In this document: piece after piece, positions 19,828 through 29,231 of the stretch
Layout: every line of letters begins with the position of its first letter
Numbering within the stretch: position 1 is the first letter of the stretch
Assembly (NCBI GenBank): GCA_903862415.1
Contig: CAIOYD010000064.1
Location: forward strand, 1-64,000
Reading direction: 5' to 3'
From: an uncultured Oxalobacteraceae bacterium
GTDB taxonomy: Bacteria > Pseudomonadota > Gammaproteobacteria > Burkholderiales > Burkholderiaceae_D
DNA length: 64,000 nt
The notes under the pieces: model-generated
What the model saw: the letters and a program-made list of their open reading frames with translations, nothing else
Database searches by the model: none
Told to the model about the DNA's origin: nothing
Translations under genes and position numbers: made by a program

Positions 19828-20901
19828 TTAACATTCAGCATGCAAACTACGTACATGGCAAACGGCTTTCCCCAGTTCAATAACGGACATGGCGTAAAAA
19901 TAACTTCGGTTGTATTTCGTTATAGCAAAGAAATTATCAGTAGCCAACCAATATTCAGTCAAATTGTCACCATTTTGCAAATCTATCAATCCATAGAGTA
20001 ATTGGTTGGGTGTATCCGGCTGTGCAGGCGTGGCGTATGGACTTAATTGTTCCAAGGTATATGTGGCATGCAATTCTTTGGCGATCAGATTTTCAGGATG
20101 CCCGGAAGTGGGTGCGAGCGGAAAAACCAGCGGCATACCGGTTTGCCAGCCATGTTGGGTCAAAAAGTTGGCCACACTGCCGATGGCATCGATCGGGGAA
20201 TTGCGTAAATCAATTTTGCCATCGCCATCAAAATCGACCCCGTAGGCACGCAGATTGGAGGGCATAAACTGGCCCCAGCCAACTGCGCCCGCATACGAGC
20301 CGGTCAAACTGAATGGATCGATGCCGGATTCACGGGCAAAGAGCAGACTTTGTTCGAGCTCACCGCGAAAATACGCCATGCGACTTTCCCGGTTTGCTGT
20401 ATCCGGATAGGCAAAGCCCAACGTGCCGAGTACATCAAGAATGCGGAATTTGCCGGCATTTTTGCCAAACACGGTTTCAATGCCGATGATGCCGACTATG
20501 ATTTGGGCAGGTACACCATATTGTTTTTCTGCCTGGATAAGTGCTGCGGCATACTTGTTCCAAAATTCTACCCCGGCCTTAATACGTTGCGGTTCGATAA
20601 AGCGTGCGCGGTATACCTGCCAGTTTTTGACTTTGCCAGCCGGTGCCGGTTTGATCAGTTGCAGGCATTTGTCGCAAAACGAGACGTGGGCAAAGGTGGT
20701 TTCGAGTTCACTGCGGCTAAAGTCATGGCGACTGACCATGTAATCGATGAATGCAATGACTTCGCCGGAGTGCTGGAAATCGACCGCCACTATTTCGTTT
20801 TCAACGGGAGTACTGTCCTGTGCCTTGGCCCAAGGGGAAAGAGTGAGGCTGAGGCAAAAAAACAGCTGGGTTAAACGGGCAAGGGTTTGAGTTGGCAGCA
20901 T
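19828..20901 (-). CDS. mltB: membrane-bound lytic murein transglycosylase B
   Basis: MltB cuts peptidoglycan glycan strands and leaves 1,6-anhydro ends, helping wall turnover. The 357 residues start with a signal peptide (cleavage near WAKAQ); no lipobox is seen, so this version is probably periplasmic rather than lipidated. The catalytic glutamate is Glu142 in GIIGIETVFGKN. The SYAGAVGWGQFMPSN segment and a DFDGDGKIDL loop (EF-hand-like, metal-binding in E. coli MltB) are both present. The start overlaps the end of the transglutaminase gene by 31 bases. Confidence 0.93.
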   Translation of the reverse strand: MLPTQTLARLTQLFFCLSLTLSPWAKAQDSTPVENEIVAVDFQHSGEVIAFIDYMVSRHDFSRSELETTFAHVSFCDKCLQLIKPAPAGKVKNWQVYRARFIEPQRIKAGVEFWNKYAAALIQAEKQYGVPAQIIVGIIGIETVFGKNAGKFRILDVLGTLGFAYPDTANRESRMAYFRGELEQSLLFARESGIDPFSLTGSYAGAVGWGQFMPSNLRAYGVDFDGDGKIDLRNSPIDAIGSVANFLTQHGWQTGMPLVFPLAPTSGHPENLIAKELHATYTLEQLSPYATPAQPDTPNQLLYGLIDLQNGDNLTEYWLATDNFFAITKYNRSYFYAMSVIELGKAVCHVRSLHAEC

Positions 20902-22907
20902 AGGTTGAGCAAGTGTTTAAGATTGTGCAGGTCACCGGGAGATGGGTGACGCCCGAAGGTGTGCTGAGTATACAGGTTTAAAAAGGCTTCCAGTTCTTTA
21001 CTGCGGGGGAAATGCGGGTGCAGACGGCGGAAATAATCCTGACTGCCTTCATACGGCAGGCGTGGATAACCGTGACGAGCCATGTGCTGACAAAAGCGTG
21101 CGTACAGTTTGTCGGCCGGACTGAGCGCCGCAGTACGCTTGAGCAGGAACAGCGAAATGATACCGATCACCAGACTGGCTGCGGCCATCATGGCGACACC
21201 GAGTTGGGCTGCCTGCGGATGTTCAATGCCTGAGAGCGCCGTGAGCAGATTTTTTTGTTTATCCAGATTGTAATTCAGTGCCCATAAATTCCAGGCACTG
21301 TTGGTCGCATCCCAGCGCGCCTGGAGTTCGGAAGATAAACCCAGCAGCCAGTTTTGCCGACCGAAGTTTAACAGACTGCCCTGGCTGGAAAATCGGCTGC
21401 CATGCTCAACCCGGTTGGGCGCCACAGCCGCTGTCGGGTCAACGCGCACCCATCCTTTGGCGGATAACCAGATTTCTGCCCAGGCATGGGCATCGGCCTG
21501 ACGTACCGTCATCAAGTCATCAATGGGATTGATTTCACCGCCCTGATAGCCAGTCACTACGCGTGCAGGAATGCCCATGGCACGCATGACGATCACAAAG
21601 GCACTGGCATAGTGCTCGCAAAATCCTGCCTGGGTGGCAAACAGAAAATCATCCACCTGGTTTTCGCCCAGTGGTGGCGGAGATGCAGTATAGCGAAATG
21701 GCTGGGTGCGAAAAAATTGCAGCACCAGATTGGCGGCCTGTAGCGGATTGTTGGCCTGATGGCGTAACTGCCCGGCCCATTGCAGGGTCAGGGGATTAAA
21801 ACCCTCTGGCAGCAACAGGTTGGTGTCAGAACTTTTGCGTGTTGGGATATCGGCATTGGTTTCAGGCACGTTGTTGAGTAAATTGCTCACGACCGTGTAG
21901 CGGATGCGTTCCTGGATAGTTGTGCTGTTGCGCAGTTCAAAATAGCGCGTCAGGTAGGGCGTGAGTTCAGCTGTCTGGTTGCTTGAGGGGAGCAGGTGGC
22001 TGGGACGGTCGAGGGCAAATAACCAGCGCTGGTTATGCGGTTCGAGGATGATTTCCTGAGTAATCTGCATTCCCTGTTCCGCTGGCATTGTGACCAGATG
22101 GGTTGCCGGATTGTTGATGCTCCAGCGGTGACCGTCGAATTTATCCAGCACCACGCCGCGCCAGTACAGTTGTGCAGCCGGTGGCGCCGCTTGATGGAAG
22201 TTCACCCGGAAGGCAATCTGATCAGATAGCGCCAGTTCAGCCATATTGCCCGGTTCCATACTGTCGGACAGGCCGGAAATGCCGATCGCATTACCCTGTG
22301 ATTTACCCCACAGTGGGCCTTGTATGCGGGGGAACAGCAAGAACAGGATCAAGGCCAGCGGAATCGCCAGGCCGACGATTTTAAAGCCACTGGTGACGCG
22401 CTTAAACAAAGGCGGTGCAGTTTGATGATATTGAAAAGTGAGTTGCGCACTGACCAGCAGGCACAAACACAGTAATAAATACAGTGCAGAGAGCAGCTGT
22501 TGAGAATACAGCAGCTGACCAGCGAGCAAAAAATAACACACAAACACGACGGCCGCAGCATCTCTGCGGGCCTGCATTTCCAGCATTTTCAGGCACGCCA
22601 GCACCAGCAGGAAAGCAATCCCGGCGTCTTTGCCCAGCCAGGTTTCAAAATGCCAGTAAATTCCGGCCAGCAGCACCAGGGAAATCAGGGTGAGCAGCCA
22701 TTTTGGCGGTAAAGTTTTCCCGGCCAGGGTAATCCAGCAGCGCCACAGGATCAGCCAGCCGGCGGCAAGGTTGATCCACCAGGGGCTGTGCCAGGAAAAA
22801 GGGGCCAGCACCAGCGTGCAGGAAAGAACCAGCAGCAGGGTATCGGCTTTATCGCGCGCCAGGCTAGTCAGCCACAGGCGCAGCGAATTTTGTGCGGGCT
22901 TAACCAT
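20871..22907 (-). CDS. TgpA-like membrane transglutaminase (DUF3488)
   Basis: A 678-residue inner-membrane protein with about six hydrophobic helices in residues 20-190, a periplasmic transglutaminase-like domain and one more helix near 570. The catalytic triad is visible: Cys430 in QAGFCEHYAS, His474 in DAHAWAEIW and Asp490 in VDPTAA. This matches TgpA (DUF3488 plus DUF4129 architecture), essential in Pseudomonas aeruginosa, whose substrate is unknown. It is the third gene of a MoxR / DUF58 / TgpA unit with overlapping ends, a set common in proteobacteria and thought to act on the cell envelope. Confidence 0.9.
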   Translation of the reverse strand: MVKPAQNSLRLWLTSLARDKADTLLLVLSCTLVLAPFSWHSPWWINLAAGWLILWRCWITLAGKTLPPKWLLTLISLVLLAGIYWHFETWLGKDAGIAFLLVLACLKMLEMQARRDAAAVVFVCYFLLAGQLLYSQQLLSALYLLLCLCLLVSAQLTFQYHQTAPPLFKRVTSGFKIVGLAIPLALILFLLFPRIQGPLWGKSQGNAIGISGLSDSMEPGNMAELALSDQIAFRVNFHQAAPPAAQLYWRGVVLDKFDGHRWSINNPATHLVTMPAEQGMQITQEIILEPHNQRWLFALDRPSHLLPSSNQTAELTPYLTRYFELRNSTTIQERIRYTVVSNLLNNVPETNADIPTRKSSDTNLLLPEGFNPLTLQWAGQLRHQANNPLQAANLVLQFFRTQPFRYTASPPPLGENQVDDFLFATQAGFCEHYASAFVIVMRAMGIPARVVTGYQGGEINPIDDLMTVRQADAHAWAEIWLSAKGWVRVDPTAAVAPNRVEHGSRFSSQGSLLNFGRQNWLLGLSSELQARWDATNSAWNLWALNYNLDKQKNLLTALSGIEHPQAAQLGVAMMAAASLVIGIISLFLLKRTAALSPADKLYARFCQHMARHGYPRLPYEGSQDYFRRLHPHFPRSKELEAFLNLYTQHTFGRHPSPGDLHNLKHLLNLCCQLKPLPV

Positions 22908-23856
22908 ACAGGGCCAGCGCCGTTAAACACGCCTGCTGATGGGCTTCGCCGGAATTTTTTTTCAGACGCACGGCTCCCAGTTCAAAGGCATAGGTGATTT
23001 TTTCCTGTTCTGCCATCAGTACCCAGGCGCACAGCCGTGAAAGTTTTTGTTCCAGACCCAGTTGATCCGGCAGGGCAGAAAAACTCAGCAGGCACAGTCG
23101 CTTTTGACCTCCCTCGACATGTTTGCTCAGCAGGACATCATTATCGCCGCCACTTTGTTTGGCCATTTGACGCCAGGCCAAATGTTTTAAGGAATCGCCC
23201 GGTTGATAGTTGCGCACGCCACTGAGTTCATCCTGTTCACTGCTGCTGGCTTCTCCCTGATTGCCTTCGCCGGAGTAAGGGAGCGGTGGTGGATTTTTTT
23301 CCGGACGAGGAAAAACCAGCAATTGTTGTGCTGACTGCCAGTATGACCAGGTGGTGAGTAAGCCAAACGGAAAGGCCGTTTGTACGCGGATGCGCGGACA
23401 GGTCATCAGGCCGCGTTGCAAGGGTTTGCTGGCCAGCGTCATGTTGTGCGTGCTGGTCGTGGGGATGTCGACGTCTTGCATGGAGGTTTTGTCGAAGCCG
23501 ATAAAAATGGCGTAGCGGGTAAATTTGGCGCGATTATTTAAATGGATTTTAAAGTGCGCCAGTTCTCCGAGAAATACTGCCTGGCTGGGATGACATTCCA
23601 GACCCAGACCGGATAAATTCCGGAAGGTGAAGTTGATCGCCAACCAGCCGCAGCTGATCAAAATAAAGTCAAGCGCATAGCCCAGACTAAGGTTGTAATT
23701 AATCGAGGCAATAAAAATCGCCAGTAAAATCACTCCAAATACCAGTCCGGCCCTGCTGGGCAGAATGTAGACTCGCTGTCGATCCAGAATCAATTCACTG
23801 TTGCTCGCAGCGGGATGCTGCCAGAAACGGATTTTACGCTGCAGGGCTGCCCACAT
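22900..23856 (-). CDS. DUF58 domain protein
   Basis: A 318-residue membrane-linked protein with two N-terminal hydrophobic segments (about 35-75). Its DUF58 core has the RNYQPGDSLKHLAWRQMAK motif. DUF58 proteins have a von Willebrand-like fold and partner with MoxR ATPases. The start at 23856 overlaps the MoxR stop by ATGA; the reading frame extends another 94 codons upstream, but that stretch lies inside the MoxR gene and is not protein-like. It ends eight bases into the TgpA-like gene. Confidence 0.88.
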   Translation of the reverse strand: MWAALQRKIRFWQHPAASNSELILDRQRVYILPSRAGLVFGVILLAIFIASINYNLSLGYALDFILISCGWLAINFTFRNLSGLGLECHPSQAVFLGELAHFKIHLNNRAKFTRYAIFIGFDKTSMQDVDIPTTSTHNMTLASKPLQRGLMTCPRIRVQTAFPFGLLTTWSYWQSAQQLLVFPRPEKNPPPLPYSGEGNQGEASSSEQDELSGVRNYQPGDSLKHLAWRQMAKQSGGDNDVLLSKHVEGGQKRLCLLSFSALPDQLGLEQKLSRLCAWVLMAEQEKITYAFELGAVRLKKNSGEAHQQACLTALALYG

Positions 23857-24776
23857 CAGAGCGCCACCTGCTTGAGTAAGGTGGTCAACATTACCTGACT
23901 TGAGAGGGTGTTGCCGGAAGTCGAGGAAAACGGTTGCAGTCGGTGGGCTGCCACAGGGATAAACACGGCCTGAATATCTTCTGGAATAACATGGTCGCGA
24001 CCTTCGAGTACCGCCCAGGCACGTGCTGCCTGCAATAAGGCCAGACCGGCACGCGGACTTAAGCCATTCACAAACAGGCCATTGCGGCGGGTTTCTTTTA
24101 ACAGATTTTGCAAATAATCGAGCAGCGCGGCGGAACAATGTACCTTGACGATGGCTTGCTGGGCAGTGAGTAATTCTTGTACCTGCATGAGCGCAGGCAA
24201 GGTTTTGAGCATCGTCCGTCGGTCATTGCCCATCAATAAAGCCCGTTCGGCCGCGGCATCCGGGTAGCCCAGCGATATGCACATCAAAAACCGATCCAGC
24301 TGTGACTCTGGCAGCGGGTAGGTGCCTATCTGGTGGAGTGGGTTTTGCGTAGCCAGCACAAAAAACGGCTGCGGCAGGGCATAGGTTTTACCATCGGCGG
24401 TGACCTGACGCTCTTCCATGGCTTCGAGTAAAGCCGATTGCGATTTAGGCGTGGCGCGGTTGATTTCATCGGCCAGCAAGACTTGGGTAAATAACGGCCC
24501 GGGATGGAACTGGAAGCTGTTTTTATCGCGTTCATAGATGGAAATGCCGATCACGTCGGCTGGCATCAGGTCGCTGGTGAACTGGATGCGCTGCATTTTC
24601 AGGCCGAGCGTGAGCGCGATGGCATGAGCCAGTGTGGTTTTTCCGACACCAGGTATGTCCTCGATCAATAAGTGCCCACCGGCAAGCAGGCATACTAAAG
24701 CCTGACGTATTTGCAGCGGCTTGCCAATAATGACTTCATTGAGCTGCCTGCTGGCGGCATGGAATTTGGAAAACAT
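23856..24776 (-). CDS. MoxR-family AAA+ ATPase
   Basis: A 306-residue ATPase. Walker A GVGKTT is at residues 43-48, Walker B is LLADEINRA, ATQNP is sensor 1, and the C-terminal lid includes GLSPRAGLALLQAARAWA. MoxR proteins work as chaperone-like ATPases with DUF58 partners that carry a von Willebrand fold. It is the first gene of the triad, so the promoter should lie in the 100-bp gap toward the divergent deacetylase-like gene. Confidence 0.93.
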   Translation of the reverse strand: MFSKFHAASRQLNEVIIGKPLQIRQALVCLLAGGHLLIEDIPGVGKTTLAHAIALTLGLKMQRIQFTSDLMPADVIGISIYERDKNSFQFHPGPLFTQVLLADEINRATPKSQSALLEAMEERQVTADGKTYALPQPFFVLATQNPLHQIGTYPLPESQLDRFLMCISLGYPDAAAERALLMGNDRRTMLKTLPALMQVQELLTAQQAIVKVHCSAALLDYLQNLLKETRRNGLFVNGLSPRAGLALLQAARAWAVLEGRDHVIPEDIQAVFIPVAAHRLQPFSSTSGNTLSSQVMLTTLLKQVAL

Positions 24777-24877
24777 CGCAACATCCTGTCAGAGAGAGAG
24801 TTAGTTGCTTCATTTTATGCGAAAATCCTTCTCTGTTTGTTTTTTTGCAGAAATCGTTACACCTTATTGAGCCAACC

Positions 24878-25804
24878 ATGACCACTGCGTTTTATACTCA
24901 TCCAGCCTGCAAGCTGCATGAAATGGGTAACGATCATCCAGAATCACCGGAACGTCTGATCGCCATTGAAGATCATCTGATTGCCAGCCGGATCCATGAT
25001 TTTTTGCGCCATTCGGAAGCGCCGTTAATAACAGAAGAACAACTGGCACTGGTGCACACGCCGGAGGCCATTGAACGCATCCGTGAACACACGCCGCAGT
25101 CTGGCTATTACCCACTGGATGGCGACACCTTATTAAATCCCTCAAGCTGGGTGGCAGCGCGTGCCGCCGCCGGAGCGGCTATTTCGGCCACGGCTGCCGT
25201 GTTGAATGGCGAGGTGGAAAATGCTTTTTGCAGCGTACGCCCTCCCGGGCACCATGCCACCCCGGACGAGGCAATGGGATTTTGTTTGTTTAATAATGTT
25301 GCGCTGGCGGCCAGTTATGCGCTGGAACACCACGGCCTGGAACGGATCGCGATTGTTGATTTTGATGTTCATCATGGCAATGGCACCGAAGCGGTTTTTC
25401 ATGCAGACCCCCGCGTGTTGATGGTCAGTTTTTTTCAGCATCCCTGTTATCCCTATAGCGGACTGGACAATCCGGTGAGTCATATGCGCAATTTGCCGGT
25501 GCCGGCGTATTCTGACGGTGCGCTCATCCGTGCCCTGATTGAGCAGCACTGGATACCGGCGCTGCACAAACATGCGCCACAAATGATTTTTATCTCCGCC
25601 GGTTTTGATGCTCATCGTGAAGATGCGGTGGGGCAGCTCAAACTGGTCGAGGCCGATTACGCCTGGATTACCCTGCAAATCATGCAGGTCGCCAAACAGT
25701 TTTCTCACGGACGGATAGTGAGCTGTCTTGAAGGCGGGTACAGTCCATCGGCACTGGGGCGCAGTGTTGTGGCACATCTTAAGGTGCTGGCTGGGCTGGA
25801 TTAA
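24878..25804 (+). CDS. histone deacetylase family protein
   Basis: A 308-residue zinc hydrolase of the arginase-deacetylase fold. Motifs visible are HPESPERL near the N-terminus, RPPGHHATPDEAMGFC with the tandem catalytic histidines, DFDVHHGNG with zinc ligands, and SAGFDAH. Bacterial members act on acetylpolyamines or acetylated proteins; the substrate here is open. The ATG at 24878 is preferred over an in-frame start 11 codons upstream because family members begin near this point; no strong ribosome-binding site decides it. Confidence 0.9.
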   Translation: MTTAFYTHPACKLHEMGNDHPESPERLIAIEDHLIASRIHDFLRHSEAPLITEEQLALVHTPEAIERIREHTPQSGYYPLDGDTLLNPSSWVAARAAAGAAISATAAVLNGEVENAFCSVRPPGHHATPDEAMGFCLFNNVALAASYALEHHGLERIAIVDFDVHHGNGTEAVFHADPRVLMVSFFQHPCYPYSGLDNPVSHMRNLPVPAYSDGALIRALIEQHWIPALHKHAPQMIFISAGFDAHREDAVGQLKLVEADYAWITLQIMQVAKQFSHGRIVSCLEGGYSPSALGRSVVAHLKVLAGLD

Positions 25805-25887
25805 ATAAATTAACAAAAAAATCAAAAATCGTGAAATGTTGATTACAATATGCTAATTCAACTTTCCCTATCCTTTCGGAGTAATAC

Positions 25888-26436
25888 ATGGCCCTGATTA
25901 ATTCCAAACAACGTTACGGTTCACTTTCCATCGCCCTGCACTGGTTGGTGGTGATTGCTTTTATCGGTGTTTATGCCAGTATTGAATTCTCTGATTCCTT
26001 TCCCAAGGGCAGTGATATGCGCAGTTTTTTGAAGGGGTTGCATTTTTCTCTGGGGCTGAGTATTTTTATCGCTTTGTTTGTGCGTATTGCCGCCCGACTG
26101 GCTGGCGCGGAACCAGAAATTGTGCCTGCCATCCCTGAGAAGCAAAAACTGGCGGCCAAAGCGATTCATCTGGCGCTATATCTGTTCATGCTGGGGATGC
26201 CCGTGGCTGGTTACATCGCGCGCACGCTGGCCGGCAAAGTGACCTATCTGTTCGGGATTGCCCTGCCGGTGTTTGGCAGTGTGAATAAAGAACTGGCCGG
26301 CAGCATTATCGACCTGCATGAAACGGTAGGTAATATCGGCTATTTTTTAATTGCCGCACACGCCGCTGCGGCGTTGTTTCATCATTATGTGCAAAAGGAT
26401 AATACCCTGTTGCGCATGCTGCCTGAGCGCAAATAA
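25888..26436 (+). CDS. cytochrome b561
   Basis: A 182-residue integral membrane di-heme cytochrome b with four hydrophobic segments. Heme-ligand histidines lie in ALHWLVV (helix 1), LHFSLG (helix 2), LHETVG and AAHAAAALFHHY (helices 3-4). Proteins of this family oxidise ubiquinol and pass electrons to periplasmic acceptors, for example in superoxide removal. A CGGAG ribosome-binding site precedes the ATG. No partner gene is adjacent. Confidence 0.9.
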   Translation: MALINSKQRYGSLSIALHWLVVIAFIGVYASIEFSDSFPKGSDMRSFLKGLHFSLGLSIFIALFVRIAARLAGAEPEIVPAIPEKQKLAAKAIHLALYLFMLGMPVAGYIARTLAGKVTYLFGIALPVFGSVNKELAGSIIDLHETVGNIGYFLIAAHAAAALFHHYVQKDNTLLRMLPERK

Positions 26437-26444
26437 ATCGCTGG

Positions 26445-28850
26445 TTACCAGCAATAATCGGGACTTAAAAAAAACTCTCTGACCTGGGCGACTTCATTAG
26501 GAGCCAGGTCAAGTTTGGTTGATTTTAATTCGGCGATGATGTCAAAAATAGCCGCCATTACGCCTTCGGGGGCGCGTGTTTTTTGAATCTCAGAGTGGAT
26601 ATATATGTTGTTGAAGGCCCGGTCGGAAAATTCCTGCGACATATTGGAGGAATCAAGGACAGTCTGAAACAGGCCGCTTTTCCAAAGTGCTGCACGTGCC
26701 CAGTGAAACAGTATTTTTTGTTCTTTGGAAAATTTATTTTTAAATAAGTTTTCTTCCGCCAGTGTTTTTGTCTGATCGGGATTTCCCCTGACTTTAGTGA
26801 GTATTCGATCATCAAATTTCCCCTGGACGATTAAATTCTGTGGTCCACCATCTGAGAAAGTTTGACCATAGGTAAGCGTTGTTTCAGTCAGGTTAAAAAA
26901 TATATTCTGACGTAAGTTAAAAATTATTTTGGCTGACAGTTGGTAAAATGGGTCTTGTTCAATCGGTGGAATAGCTGGATGATCCGGGTCAGCTGTTGGT
27001 AAAATTCCGGTGGCAATAAAGTACAGCCTTTGCTTTAAACTGATGAGGTAAGGTTTTCGATCAGCGTCGCTGACGATGGCCAGGTTAGTGTTGGTGCAAT
27101 GTTTCAGTCTGGTTCCGGTTAACTTAACCCTGGTCAGATTTGTGTGGGTAAAGTCAGCATCAGCAAACAGGCAATAAGAAAAATCGCTACCGGTCAGGTC
27201 TGCGTACATCAGGCTGAAATTGCCTGCATCGGGATTATTTCTCAGTAATTGGGATAAATCGGTAAGCTGGTCCGCCGTACCACTCATATCCAATCCACGG
27301 AGATCAAGCTTTCTGGCTTCAAGAAACTTGTTAGTGTCAAGTTCGACATCCTGTGCCCGGGTTTTTATCGCCGCTGACAGACCTGCTGTGCTAAGTCTGG
27401 TATGGTTAAAAATGGCACCTTTAAAATTAATGTTGTTTGCATCAATGCCATGCAAATCCAGATCGGATAAATCAACACCGCTGAGATCCGCTCCGGCTAT
27501 GGAAACTCCCTGTTGAATCGCCAGTTCGAGTAGCTCGCGACTGAGTTTTGTCATGCAAAAGTTAGCCGCTGTTAATTGTGTTTTCGCATTCACCTTGGTT
27601 ACTTCGGACAGATCTGCCATTGTGAAATTGGCCTGGCTTAAATTGGTGTTTTCCAGATTGGTTTGTGCGTCCATGTGACAATGGTTAAGTTTGGCTGCTG
27701 TTGCGTTGACACCGGAAAAATTGGCTCCGTTCAGAGTTAAATGAGATAAATTGGATCGCATGAGACTGACGTGATTAAAATCCATTTCTGACCAGTCATT
27801 TGTTTGCATTTCAGTTTGATGGTCCATGCGATAATCATCGAGAGTTCTGGATTGTGCTATGAATTCCACAGCCATTTCTTTGCTGATGCAAGCCTGTTTG
27901 TGGCTGTGTGCAGATAATGTGGCGTTATCGATGACAGTTCGGGTCATGTTGGTTTCGTCAAATTTTGAATCTGCATCGGTGATGACATCGGTAAGGTTGG
28001 AATTGACCAGCATTGTCAATGTCAAGTTGGCTGAGGATATGTTTGCATTTGTTAAATCAGCACAGTTGAAATTGGCTCCGTTTAGTTGGGCGCCGGTGAA
28101 ATTTGCCGAGGTGAATTGCATGCCATTAAAAAAACCTTCTTTAAGATTCTGCTGGCTCAGGTCAACGCTTCTGAAGCTTTGTTGGCCGGCCACCGCCAGA
28201 GAGGCGATACTTTCCGCATCCATTTTGACGTCAGCTAAATTTAGCTGATTATTCGCATCCATCTGATTTCCCAAGGCCAGGCTGGTTCCTCTCAGGCTTG
28301 GATTGGCAACCAGAATAAGAGCATCAACAATAGTCCGATTAACGAGGGTGTTACTGAAGTCGATGGCAGCCAGGTCAACGCCGGTCAGATCCATGGTTCT
28401 CAGATCGGTGCGTTCTGGATTGTTGCGGCCCGAGTTGATACAGTGGATTAAAAGTTGTTTTTTCAAACTGGCAAAGGTGACTCCGTGAACCTGTTTGCTG
28501 ACTCCCGGTTGAATACTGGTATCCGTAATGCTGATGAAGTTGGTGCCTGGTTCCTGATTAAACAGGAATTCGCGTCCTTCAATGGTTTGGTGTAGTGTAT
28601 AGCGACCCTGAACATCCGGTTTTAATTCCAGAATTGCCGTCGCCAGCCCGGGGGAAATTTGTGACAGTGATTTAGTTTTTTCCTGAATTTCATCATTCGA
28701 AACTTTTAAGTAAATACCCAGAGAAATGATGCTTAACACAATCGTGCGCAACAAATTTTCTTTGTGAAAGTCGGCGCCGGACTCGAGCATGCTGCCTTGA
28801 TTGAGGGCGGTAAGTCCGCGCCCCATGGTTTGTTCGCTGATAGTATGCAT
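26445..28850 (-). CDS. pentapeptide-repeat protein, PipB/PipB2-like candidate type III effector
   Basis: This 801-residue protein is visibly more AT-rich than its neighbours and stands alone. Residues 1-140 are non-repetitive. They resemble the N-terminal translocation part of Salmonella PipB2 in layout: a hydrophobic helix (about 34-48), a charged helix, a short beta segment REFLFNQEPG and a VTFASLKKQLL helix just before the repeats. Residues about 145-300 and 350-590 carry A(D/N)LXX-type pentapeptide repeats such as FTGAQLNGANFNCADLTNAN, which build a right-handed beta-helix. A C-terminal domain of about 200 residues is unique and ends in Cys-Trp. No signal peptide is seen. The first ATG is used, although no clear ribosome-binding site supports it. 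Repeats are certain; the effector role is inferred. Confidence 0.7.
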   Translation of the reverse strand: MHTISEQTMGRGLTALNQGSMLESGADFHKENLLRTIVLSIISLGIYLKVSNDEIQEKTKSLSQISPGLATAILELKPDVQGRYTLHQTIEGREFLFNQEPGTNFISITDTSIQPGVSKQVHGVTFASLKKQLLIHCINSGRNNPERTDLRTMDLTGVDLAAIDFSNTLVNRTIVDALILVANPSLRGTSLALGNQMDANNQLNLADVKMDAESIASLAVAGQQSFRSVDLSQQNLKEGFFNGMQFTSANFTGAQLNGANFNCADLTNANISSANLTLTMLVNSNLTDVITDADSKFDETNMTRTVIDNATLSAHSHKQACISKEMAVEFIAQSRTLDDYRMDHQTEMQTNDWSEMDFNHVSLMRSNLSHLTLNGANFSGVNATAAKLNHCHMDAQTNLENTNLSQANFTMADLSEVTKVNAKTQLTAANFCMTKLSRELLELAIQQGVSIAGADLSGVDLSDLDLHGIDANNINFKGAIFNHTRLSTAGLSAAIKTRAQDVELDTNKFLEARKLDLRGLDMSGTADQLTDLSQLLRNNPDAGNFSLMYADLTGSDFSYCLFADADFTHTNLTRVKLTGTRLKHCTNTNLAIVSDADRKPYLISLKQRLYFIATGILPTADPDHPAIPPIEQDPFYQLSAKIIFNLRQNIFFNLTETTLTYGQTFSDGGPQNLIVQGKFDDRILTKVRGNPDQTKTLAEENLFKNKFSKEQKILFHWARAALWKSGLFQTVLDSSNMSQEFSDRAFNNIYIHSEIQKTRAPEGVMAAIFDIIAELKSTKLDLAPNEVAQVREFFLSPDYCW

Positions 28851-29231
28851 AGCAGGTATTGTTTAAAATTTTATTGCGCAAAAAAATCAACTTTTGATGT
28901 ATTCAAGTCGCCTTTGAATCGGGTACGAATTGTAGGTATTTTTCTGCTTTAGGGTGCAGATTGTCTATTGTGAGAATCCACAGAAAAAGCTGGCTTCAAA
29001 GTTACTGCAAATAGGGTGTTATAACTTTCAATGCTGACAATGTTTTATATTGTCATGGTTTTATGCATGCATTATTGGTAATGAAAATTCGTTCAGTAAA
29101 GCCTCTCAGTACGGGTAATTTGGTCAAATTGGCCAGTTTTTCGCTTTTTTGCTGGCTTACTGGCAAACAACAGCCGCGATTTACCGATAACTCCGTACAA
29201 TAGCGGTTTGATTTTGCTATAGAAGAAACGC
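28851..29231. other. divergent intergenic region
   Basis: These 381 bp separate the pentapeptide-repeat gene (reading left) from ylqF (reading right). The sequence is AT-rich. A TACAAT box at 29196-29201 is a possible -10 for ylqF without a good -35. No coding or RNA gene is convincing. Confidence 0.45.

Noticed and set aside
22900-24138. Long version of the DUF58 protein (412 residues)
   Set aside because: The first 94 codons lie inside the MoxR gene on the same strand in another frame and look like random basic and cysteine-rich sequence; the ATG at 23856 overlaps the MoxR stop as usual.
27100-28400. Tandem DNA repeats or CRISPR-like array
   Set aside because: The periodicity is the 15-base codon pattern of pentapeptide repeats; units diverge and there are no spacers.
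26445-28850. SopA/NleL-type HECT ubiquitin ligase
   Set aside because: A beta-helix followed by a C-terminal domain with a late cysteine is reminiscent, but the repeat region is much longer and the C-terminal domain far too small for the two HECT lobes.
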